A DNA stretch of 28,440 nt from Candidatus Roizmanbacteria bacterium CG_4_10_14_0_8_um_filter_39_9 (GTDB taxonomy: Bacteria; Patescibacteriota; Microgenomatia; UBA1406; GWC2-37-13): assembly GCA_002784505.1 (NCBI GenBank), contig PFLF01000078.1:1-28440 (forward strand), in the 5' to 3' direction. The position numbers and the translations under genes are program-made. Positions 1 to 5,962 of this stretch are shown here, one piece after another; positions within the stretch are counted from its first letter, which is position 1; every line of letters starts with the position of its first letter. Under the pieces are notes generated by a model. The model was not told the origin of the DNA and ran no database searches. It saw only the letters and a program-made list of their open reading frames with translations.

Positions 1-233
1 ATTTTAATTTTTGCCTTACTCATACGCTATAAATATTTAAAATAATAAATTGATCTAATGATTATAGCAAATAAAATTTTTTATATAATAAATTCAGCTA
101 TCAATATCATTAATCATTAAATTGGCTTGACTTGTCGATCTCCGACACTTCGGAAGTGTACATTATGCCGCTATAACAAGTTAATTAATTGGCATGTTTT
201 TTGTTGGACCATTAGAATAATCTAAACGGAGCG
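1..233. other. AT-rich intergenic region
   Basis: No open reading frame or RNA gene can be supported here. The stretch is strongly AT-rich and holds one clear small inverted repeat at 145-159, listed separately. A TTGACT hexamer at 127-132 has no matching -10 box at normal spacing, so I do not call a promoter. Confidence 0.6.
145..159. repeat. short hairpin repeat ACACTTC-G-GAAGTGT
   Basis: This is a perfect 7-bp inverted repeat with a one-base centre. Its sequence ACACTTCGGAAGTGTACA recurs almost unchanged near 18907-18924 (one A/G difference), so it belongs to a small dispersed hairpin family and is not unique to this site. No T-tract follows on either strand, so it is unlikely to be a simple intrinsic terminator. 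Confidence 0.6.
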
Positions 234-503
234 TTATTTTAAGAAATATGATTCATATTTTAGTCTGTGGCGTTTGGAGTAGATGACATGTTCGGCATAG
301 TTTTTCTTTACCAGGACTTCATTTACCAACATCTGCCTATTGTGTTCAGGTCTACAATATTGTGCAAGTTCTTTCATACAATCAATCCAGATATAGGCTA
401 AAATGCGGCCGTATTTATCGTCCTGGTAAGCATCATACTCTAAGATAACGCCTTTGGATTTTAAAAATGATGGTGAAAGAACTTTATGTCTCTTTATTAT
501 CAT
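234..503 (-). pseudogene. remnant of a staphylococcal-nuclease-like (SNase/TNase) domain
   Basis: The 89 codons from the ATG at 503 match the C-terminal half of the thermonuclease fold: a strand ending in ILEYDA, then DDKYGRILAYIWI (family pattern D+YGR.LAY), then MLVNEVLVKKNYA (family pattern VNE.LVR.GYA). The YGR arginine, equivalent to catalytic Arg87 of staphylococcal nuclease, is present. The N-terminal half with the calcium-binding aspartates and the other catalytic Arg/Glu is missing, and the reading frame stops before the usual C-terminal helix. The start overlaps the 3' end of the upstream surface-protein gene by 20 nt in another frame, and a TTG further upstream (545) only extends into that gene. 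Most likely a decayed nuclease gene truncated at both ends. A short expressed protein that lost catalysis is possible but less likely. Confidence 0.6.
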
Positions 504-963
504 GACGGAATCCGAAAAATATGAGTGTTCCCGCAATTCCCGCAAGGATTAAAAGGGGAATTATTACTCCCGCCTCAGGAAGTATTCCTCCTTTGGTCAA
601 TGCCTCAAGCGGGACGGATGCTACTCCTATTGTCAAAATAAAAGAATATATTTTTTCACCTGACCCAACTTTGATATTATGATCCTTTTTTTCAAGCTCC
701 ACGGGGTGGGTATATTTCCATTTACCGTCATTTATATCTGCTTTAATCGTTGTTATGTCACTATCAACAAAAATATCAATATTTGCGCCCCTTGAGCCGG
801 TGCCTTCAAGCGTTAATTTTGTCGGCTCATACCAAAACTGCTTGTAATATTTACCATTCACGGTTAGTGCTCCGATTTTTGTTATTGCAAACTCTTCCGC
901 ATAGACAAAAGTAGTAAAGACAAGCGCAGCTGCAGTTAATACAAGGGCTAGAATATATTTCAT
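484..963 (-). CDS. secreted Ig-like surface protein with LPEAG sorting signal
   Basis: 159 aa. Residues 1-22 form a typical signal peptide (Lys at position 2, hydrophobic core, cleavage near VYA/EE). Residues about 25-115 resemble a bacterial Ig-like domain, with the pattern LTLEGTGSRGANIDIFVD...DGKWKY...HNIKV. The C-terminus is a textbook cell-wall sorting signal: LPEAG at 128-132, about 20 hydrophobic residues, then a short charged tail (RHDNKET). LPEAG is a variant of the sortase motif LPxTG. The protein is therefore expected to be exported by Sec and then covalently attached, or kept as a membrane anchor, at the surface. No sortase gene is in the window. It has its own promoter (TTGACA/TACTAT) placed so that the transcript starts at or next to the ATG. 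No specific binding function can be assigned. Confidence 0.75.
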   Translation of the reverse strand: MKYILALVLTAAALVFTTFVYAEEFAITKIGALTVNGKYYKQFWYEPTKLTLEGTGSRGANIDIFVDSDITTIKADINDGKWKYTHPVELEKKDHNIKVGSGEKIYSFILTIGVASVPLEALTKGGILPEAGVIIPLLILAGIAGTLIFFGFRHDNKET

Positions 964-971
964 ATAACTTT

Positions 972-1000
972 ATAGTACGAGTTTAGAAAGGAAATGTCAA
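972..1000 (-). promoter_or_regulatory. promoter of the LPEAG surface-protein gene
   Basis: On the minus strand TTGACA (995-1000) is followed after 17 nt by TACTAT (972-977), and the ATG begins 8 nt after the -10 box. A normal start point falls within about 1-2 nt of the ATG, so the message should be leaderless. The -35 box lies in a CAAATTACAAA-type repeat remnant. Confidence 0.6.
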
Positions 1001-1025
1001 ATTACAAAGTAAAATAATGTGATGG

Positions 1026-1054
1026 TTGAAAATACTTCCAATTTATGTTATCAT
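1026..1054 (+). promoter_or_regulatory. promoter of the first tandem unknown gene
   Basis: TTGAAA (1026-1031), 17-nt spacer, TATCAT (1049-1054). The expected start point is near 1061, two bases before the ATG at 1063. An in-frame ATG at 1045 lies inside this promoter and so cannot be the used start. Confidence 0.6.
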
Positions 1055-1062
1055 GTGGCTCT

Positions 1063-2706
1063 ATGGCAACAATGGAGGCATTAAACAGGGACAGCTACAC
1101 TAAGGCGATGTCTACAGCGCTTTATTCAAAATGCGAATTTAATCCTATAGCAGGACCTTATGCTTCACTTGTAGAACGGTTTCAGCCATATCAGACATTA
1201 TGGAGACCGATTGCTCCAACATTTTTTTTCACGAATTGTCAGGCGAAAACCGTTAATAACGAAGTTCAGAACATATATTTATCTACATCTCAAGATGGTC
1301 TGAAAGGAGGCATAGTAGTTGAGGGAGAAAACAGAAAGGCAAATATACATGTTTCACAGAGATTGATAAAAGATAAAGAAGTAAGCACTACTGTGCTAAT
1401 TCAGGATAATGATAAAGAAAATCATGGAAATCTGTTGCTTTCGCATATGTATGTTAAACATCAAGGAAACGAGAAAGCAATCTTTGTAAACATTGCTATG
1501 TATTCGATGACTCAAATAGAAAAGAAGAAAAATTTTGATTTTTGCACGCTAACATCAAGTCCAAATGAATGGACTTTACTTTGGGATTTTGAGGGAAAGA
1601 AATGGAATGTCGTTGATAATAACGGACAAGCGCAGGCTCTAACTGATGGTCAGGTAGCAAATCTTCAGAATCAAGGATTCAATCTTCCAACCGTTGTCGA
1701 AAAAACCGAAGCAGGTGGAATTAAGGCTCTAGTATTGATTAGTGGGAAAGAGGTAGAGATCACCATTCCCACAGATCTTCCGAAAACAGATGTGATGGCG
1801 GCATTCCTTGACGGAACTCCGATTGTGCCATTTTCTATAAAGGTGGATGATGAGGAAAAAGTAATTGATACTTCAAGAGAACAGATTGAAGTGTGGCATG
1901 GACAGCTTAAAAGAGTGGAAATGACCAATACAGAATTTATAGGTCTTTCTCAGGCTGGCTCTGGAAGTGGGAGGGTATTACAAAAAGATTTATCTTTATT
2001 AGGGATCTTTGCTGACTACAGAGTAACTGGAATTGAGGATGGCGCTAATTATAAAGTGCATTCGATAATCCAGGAAATGGTAAGAAATGGCGTTGCAAAT
2101 CATGAAGTACACGAATTAGGCATAAATGTTGCCATGGGGTATAACACTGGTGCTTACACGAAAAACGGGGATGGAGAAGGAGAGTTTGATTCAACAGTTG
2201 TTGTTCAGTCAAATAAGGGATATCAGTTTAAACTGACAAGCTTAATGGGGAAGGATGACTCGAATTTTACACACAATTTAAGAATGAGGTTTTCCAAAGA
2301 ACAGGTAGATCAACTAAAAAAGGACAACACTATTGCTGAAAGATACTTTGATGATTGTGGTGATTCAGGAAAGCCTGATCCGGTACTTGACTGGTCTCAT
2401 GAAAAAAGAAAGTTTGTTTTGCGAAAATATAAGGATTTTGAGCTTACTCAACTAGAGAATGAAATTGATTGTTCGGCTGAAGATTTGAAAAGCGTATTCG
2501 GATTTGAAATTGCGCCTGAAGAGATACGGCTTGCCGGACCGGTTGCACATCTGGGGATCAAAACGGGAAAGCGGGAATATTCCATTACCGTGCCATCCTC
2601 ACTTGACGGCTTTAATCCGACAGATGAGATAAAAGCAAAAGGACCAATGCTCCCCCTTTCAATTTATACAAATGCTGAGGGTGGGTGGGAGAATATTATT
2701 AAATAA
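1063..2706 (+). CDS. unrecognised protein, tandem paralogue 1
   Basis: 547 aa; I do not recognise the family. No signal peptide or membrane segment is visible, so it is probably cytoplasmic. The start at 1063 rather than 1045 is chosen because MATMEALNRDSY then lines up residue for residue with MAQQVEISRETY of the next gene, and because the promoter covers 1045. The protein looks like an internal duplication: a module near residues 175-275 (DFEGKKWNV, LTDGQ, GFNLP, GKEVEITIP, PIVPFSI) recurs near 435-547 (SHEKRKFVL, GFEIAP, GKREYSITVP, MLPLSIYTNAEGG). The N-terminal portion has a weaker counterpart in the middle (GGIVVEGENRKANIHV against STVVVQSNKGYQFKL). It is homologous over its full length to the downstream gene, 14 bp away and probably cotranscribed. 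The strand-rich pattern suggests a beta fold. No catalytic motif is seen. Confidence 0.7.
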   Translation: MATMEALNRDSYTKAMSTALYSKCEFNPIAGPYASLVERFQPYQTLWRPIAPTFFFTNCQAKTVNNEVQNIYLSTSQDGLKGGIVVEGENRKANIHVSQRLIKDKEVSTTVLIQDNDKENHGNLLLSHMYVKHQGNEKAIFVNIAMYSMTQIEKKKNFDFCTLTSSPNEWTLLWDFEGKKWNVVDNNGQAQALTDGQVANLQNQGFNLPTVVEKTEAGGIKALVLISGKEVEITIPTDLPKTDVMAAFLDGTPIVPFSIKVDDEEKVIDTSREQIEVWHGQLKRVEMTNTEFIGLSQAGSGSGRVLQKDLSLLGIFADYRVTGIEDGANYKVHSIIQEMVRNGVANHEVHELGINVAMGYNTGAYTKNGDGEGEFDSTVVVQSNKGYQFKLTSLMGKDDSNFTHNLRMRFSKEQVDQLKKDNTIAERYFDDCGDSGKPDPVLDWSHEKRKFVLRKYKDFELTQLENEIDCSAEDLKSVFGFEIAPEEIRLAGPVAHLGIKTGKREYSITVPSSLDGFNPTDEIKAKGPMLPLSIYTNAEGGWENIIK

Positions 2707-2720
2707 TTTTTTATTTTTTT

Positions 2721-4400
2721 ATGGCGCAACAAGTTGAAATATCAAGGGAAACTTATAATCAGAATATTCACGCTCTAATAAACAGAGTGTTGCCTTTTGA
2801 TGCAACCGGACCTCTTTTTCAACCTCGAGGAGAAGGGGCTTTGCCAGCCATAAGGCAAATTAGGGATACAGATCGCTGGAAGAGTTATTTGCCATTTCAC
2901 ACATTTCCCGTCGCAGAGGCAACAATAGTTGATGGCACAATCGATCGGATTTATTTAGATAATTACATGGCGAAATACCCCCACGATGGAATTGTTGTTC
3001 ATGGTACTTCCAGTGATTATCAGGTTTTTACCAATCAACTCTTTGAAAAGGGACAATCGATATCGACATCGATGCATATAACCGCAAGTAATGATCCATT
3101 AGATGAGCTTATGATATATCACGCCGATTCAACACATAAATCAGAGATTGAAGTAGACGAGGCTGTATACATCGATCTTTCTATTTCAGGAATCTATAAG
3201 ACAACTGAAATTCCTTTTTTACAGGGAAAAGATGAAGTTACGGGTTTTGCGTATGATTTGACGAAAGAAAAATGGTATGTAAATAGAAAAGAGTCAGAGA
3301 GAGAAGAGCTTACCAGTGATCAACTTGTGATATTACGAAATAATGGATTCACGATACCGGCCTCTGTCAGGAAAAATGAAGTTGGACTTTCCGTTGAAAC
3401 GAATCTTGACGGAAGAGATGTAATTTTAACTGTTCCCTCAGGCATGCCAACCCAGGACATTTTTAAGTCATTCGCACATGGAGAGCCTCTTGAGCCATTT
3501 TCTGTTCGTGTTGATGGGGAGGAGAGGGTTTCACAAGTATATGGAGATAAAACACAAAAATGGCACGATCAAATAAGTAAAATCGCGATCTCAAAGGTGG
3601 ATATGGATGAACGTCTAATAGTTTCAAGGGAAAATATGGATGGTAGATGTGAAACGTCAATAAAAGCAGAAGGTCTATTTGCTCATAATCAAGTCACATT
3701 AAAATATGTTCAAGAAGAAGGAGAAAAGAAGGAGTCATATAGATTAAATCAGGTATATCAATGGTTGGTCGAGAGAGATGAGAAGGGCATCCTCGGAGTA
3801 AATTATCTTGGCTTAAATGTTGTTGAAAATTATAATATTATCGATGATGGCAAAATATCATCAGACGTGTATTTGGAATCAGATAAGGGATTTGCATTTC
3901 GACTACGTAGTGAAAAGTATAAAGGAGGCACCAATTTTCATCATAGTTTTTATATGCAATTAAGCGAAGAAAATATGAAAAATTTGCGAATAAATGATAA
4001 GATTGCTTCTTTTGCTGGTAATAGCGAAGCAAATACAGCTGATCATTTTATTGTGGAAATGACTAAAGCGCATTCTTTTGAACTAAGGAAATATTTAAAT
4101 TTTGAGAACACGGGAGAGTATGAAACATATGCAATTGACAACGATGTGCTGAAAGAGGTATTTGGTTTTGAAATTGATCCCAGATGCATTAGCATTGAGG
4201 GGCCAATTGCGCATGTTGAGCTTACGATGCGAGGAAATAGGTACTCAGTAACAGTTCCTTCATCCTTTAAGGAAGTAGACCCGGAAAACGATCTATTCAA
4301 TGGAGGGTCTCTCATTCCTCTCTCCTTATTTACAAACGCAGAGGGCGGGTGGAGAGATGTAATGACAGCGGGGGGAAGTTACGGCGGGGGTAATTTATGA
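2721..4400 (+). CDS. unrecognised protein, tandem paralogue 2
   Basis: 559 aa, same unknown family as the gene before it. Shared landmarks run end to end: SRETY near the N-terminus, the ITVP-like strand (VILTVPSGMP) followed by a G.P..PFS motif, KWHDQI (against VWHGQL), a YLGLNVVENYN segment (against ELGINVAMGYN), VFGFEIDP, and a C-terminal block VTVPSS...LIPLSLFTNAEGGW. The tail ends with a glycine-rich stretch (TAGGSYGGGNL) absent from its partner. The gap to the upstream gene is AT-rich with a T-run and no Shine-Dalgarno sequence, so translation must start without one. No signal peptide, membrane segment or known active site is visible. The gene converges on rsmI, with only a GTTAACG repeat between them. 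It is a genuine gene because the paralogue conservation is in frame and full length. Function unknown. Confidence 0.7.
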   Translation: MAQQVEISRETYNQNIHALINRVLPFDATGPLFQPRGEGALPAIRQIRDTDRWKSYLPFHTFPVAEATIVDGTIDRIYLDNYMAKYPHDGIVVHGTSSDYQVFTNQLFEKGQSISTSMHITASNDPLDELMIYHADSTHKSEIEVDEAVYIDLSISGIYKTTEIPFLQGKDEVTGFAYDLTKEKWYVNRKESEREELTSDQLVILRNNGFTIPASVRKNEVGLSVETNLDGRDVILTVPSGMPTQDIFKSFAHGEPLEPFSVRVDGEERVSQVYGDKTQKWHDQISKIAISKVDMDERLIVSRENMDGRCETSIKAEGLFAHNQVTLKYVQEEGEKKESYRLNQVYQWLVERDEKGILGVNYLGLNVVENYNIIDDGKISSDVYLESDKGFAFRLRSEKYKGGTNFHHSFYMQLSEENMKNLRINDKIASFAGNSEANTADHFIVEMTKAHSFELRKYLNFENTGEYETYAIDNDVLKEVFGFEIDPRCISIEGPIAHVELTMRGNRYSVTVPSSFKEVDPENDLFNGGSLIPLSLFTNAEGGWRDVMTAGGSYGGGNL

Positions 4401-4402
4401 AG

Positions 4403-4431
4403 GTTAACGAGTTAACGGGTTAAAAAGTTAA
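4403..4431. repeat. GTTAACG repeat, copy 1
   Basis: Tandem degenerate units of GTTAACG/GTTAAC fill the convergent gap between the second paralogue and rsmI. The element reaches into rsmI and supplies its TAA stop (4428-4430 on the minus strand). A second copy lies on the other side of rsmI at 5166-5194. Confidence 0.65.
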
Positions 4432-5156
4432 TGATTCCAATATTGAAACAAGAGAACTATTTCTCCTTTATACTTGCGTTTCATGAGTTCGGCTGAAGTC
4501 CCTCGGGAGACTTCTTCAAATTTCTTTGTAAGCTCTCGGCAAATGCAAACATGTACTTCCGGTATTACCTCATTCATTATTAATAATGTTTCATGCAGGC
4601 GATTTGGTGATTCATAGCCGATAAATACTGTTTTTTTGTCAAACTTAGCAATTTCTTTTGAAATTTCGATAACTTTTTTCAATTCATTTCCTTTCTTCGG
4701 AAGAAAGCCGAAGAAATGAAACGAGTTGGACTTTAAGCCTGATGCAACGAGCGCAGTAGTTAAAGCGGTTGGTCCAGGTATAACGGTAAAGGGAATAGCA
4801 TGTTTACTCAAATAGTTTATCAGTAATTGACCCGGATCACTGATAAGGGGCATACCGGAGTCTGAAATGAGGACTATATTTGTCATTGGTCGTTGGTCGT
4901 TGGTCGTTGGAGATTTAGTAAGAAGCTCAATAATATATGGGAGTTTTTCAAATTCGCGGTCTTTGTAATAGGAGATTAGTTTGGGGCGATTGGGGGGGTT
5001 AGGGAGGTTGGGGAAGAAAGAATGAATTTGATCTAAAAGAATGCCAGCTCTTCGAGTGTCTTCGGCGAGTATCAAATCGGCCTCTGAAATAATTCTCGCT
5101 TGACGAAGCGAAAGATCCTCCAAATTGCCGATGGGGGTGCCGACTATGTAAAACAT
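4428..5156 (-). CDS. rsmI: 16S rRNA (cytidine-1402 2'-O)-methyltransferase RsmI, short form with repeat-encoded insertions
   Basis: 242 aa. RsmI transfers a methyl group from S-adenosylmethionine to the 2'-OH of C1402 in the decoding centre of 16S rRNA. The tetrapyrrole-methylase fold is clear: YIVGTPIGNLEDLS at residues 3-16, LAEDTRRAG at 30-38, the SDSGMPLISDPG loop near 98-109, FTVIPGPTALTTALVASGL and FFGFLPKK further on. It ends at GEIVLLFQYWNH, so the small C-terminal domain of the roughly 280-aa E. coli enzyme is absent. Two stretches look foreign. Residues 46-59 (NPPNRPK-type) come from a G-rich tract with seven consecutive G. Residues 82-93 (SPTTNDQRPMTN) come from 3-4 copies of a 7-bp TTGGTCG repeat. 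The gene follows dedA by 35 nt on the minus strand and probably shares its transcript. The stop codon lies in a GTTAACG repeat. Confidence 0.88.
   Translation of the reverse strand: MFYIVGTPIGNLEDLSLRQARIISEADLILAEDTRRAGILLDQIHSFFPNLPNPPNRPKLISYYKDREFEKLPYIIELLTKSPTTNDQRPMTNIVLISDSGMPLISDPGQLLINYLSKHAIPFTVIPGPTALTTALVASGLKSNSFHFFGFLPKKGNELKKVIEISKEIAKFDKKTVFIGYESPNRLHETLLIMNEVIPEVHVCICRELTKKFEEVSRGTSAELMKRKYKGEIVLLFQYWNH
4881..4910. repeat. tandem 7-bp repeat (TTGGTCG) inside rsmI
   Basis: About three and a half copies of TTGGTCG lie in frame inside rsmI and encode residues of the NDQRPMTN segment. The unit is 7 bp, not a multiple of three, so gain or loss of one copy would shift the reading frame. 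Confidence 0.8.
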
Positions 5157-5165
5157 AATTAGATT

Positions 5166-5194
5166 GATTAACGGGTTAACGAGTTAACGGGTTA
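5166..5194. repeat. GTTAACG repeat, copy 2
   Basis: Same degenerate unit as at 4403-4431. It sits between dedA and rsmI and provides the TAA stop of dedA (5192-5194). Together the two copies flank rsmI as imperfect repeats. Confidence 0.65.
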
Positions 5195-5839
5195 TTTACC
5201 TGGATTCTTCCTCAATTTCCTTGAAATAATTTCAAACATAATGGGAAGAAGTGAAATTATTACCACTCCGATGATGACGAGGGAAAAGTTTTTTTTGACA
5301 AATTCGATATTACCGAAAAAGTAGCCGGTAAGTGTCGCAATGCTCACCCATAACATACCTCCAATAATATTATAAGAAATAAACATGCCATAACTCATCT
5401 GGCCAATGCCCGCTACAAATGGGGCAAAAGTCCGTATGAAAGGCATAAAACGGGCAAGAATTATAGTTTTTCCTCCATGCTTATTGAAAAACTTCTGAGT
5501 TTCCTTTATATGACTTTCATCTATCGGTATTTTTGGATGTGCGATAATTTTTTTTCCAAAAAAATGTCCAATCCAATAATTTGCCGTATCTCCCAGAATG
5601 GCGGCAATGATCATGAGAATAAGAAGTAATGAAAGATTCAGTGACTCTAAGGCGGCAAATGCACCAGCCGCGAAAAGGAGTGAGTCTCCCGGAAGAAAGG
5701 GGGTAAATACCAGACCTGTTTCCATAAAGATTATGCCGAACAATATTGCGTATGTTGCAATGCCGTAGGTTGAGATAATCTGACCCAGGTGCACATCAAT
5801 ATGCAGAATAAAATCAACCATGAATTTCAATAGTTCCAT
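5192..5839 (-). CDS. DedA-family (SNARE-associated/VTT domain) membrane protein
   Basis: 215 aa inner-membrane protein. DedA proteins are implicated in lipid-carrier recycling (undecaprenyl phosphate or phospholipid flipping) and membrane homeostasis. The family signatures are visible: ETGLVFTPFLPGDSLLFAAGA near residues 41-61, GDTANYWIGHFFGKK near 83-97, and ARFMPFIRTFAPFVAGIGQM near 128-147. These are followed by hydrophobic segments and a basic tail (RKLRKNPGK). Several transmembrane or re-entrant helices are expected. The gene precedes rsmI on the same strand. A candidate promoter on the minus strand (TTGAAA at 5869-5874, 17-nt spacer, CATACT at 5846-5851) ends 6 nt before the ATG, again leaving almost no leader. 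Which DedA subgroup and substrate are involved cannot be told from the sequence. Confidence 0.88.
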   Translation of the reverse strand: MELLKFMVDFILHIDVHLGQIISTYGIATYAILFGIIFMETGLVFTPFLPGDSLLFAAGAFAALESLNLSLLLILMIIAAILGDTANYWIGHFFGKKIIAHPKIPIDESHIKETQKFFNKHGGKTIILARFMPFIRTFAPFVAGIGQMSYGMFISYNIIGGMLWVSIATLTGYFFGNIEFVKKNFSLVIIGVVIISLLPIMFEIISRKLRKNPGK

Positions 5840-5929
5840 CTAAGTAGTATGCCAGAAAGTAAGGTAAATTTCAAACCTAGCATCTCCTTATCAGTTCGGA
5901 ACTTTTAATCATTTCGGAGGTGATAAATG

Positions 5930-5938
5930 TGGTACAAT
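5930..5938 (+). promoter_or_regulatory. extended -10 promoter for uvrB
   Basis: TGGTACAAT matches the extended -10 pattern TGn-TAnAAT. No good -35 box is present. The expected start point near 5945 leaves an 18-nt leader holding a weak TAGGA before the ATG at 5963. An in-frame ATG at 5927 lies upstream of this start point and is rejected. Confidence 0.5.
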
Positions 5939-5962
5939 TGTGGGTTAGGAATTTCGATTTTT

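Noticed and set aside
1045..1062. ATG at 1045 as start of the first tandem gene
   Set aside because: It lies inside the TTGAAA/TATCAT promoter, upstream of the predicted transcript start. The paralogue alignment begins at the ATG at 1063.
5927..5962. Upstream ATG at 5927 as uvrB start
   Set aside because: It overlaps the extended -10 element and adds 12 residues not seen in UvrB proteins; MFVLKSSFVPTGDQP is the normal N-terminus.
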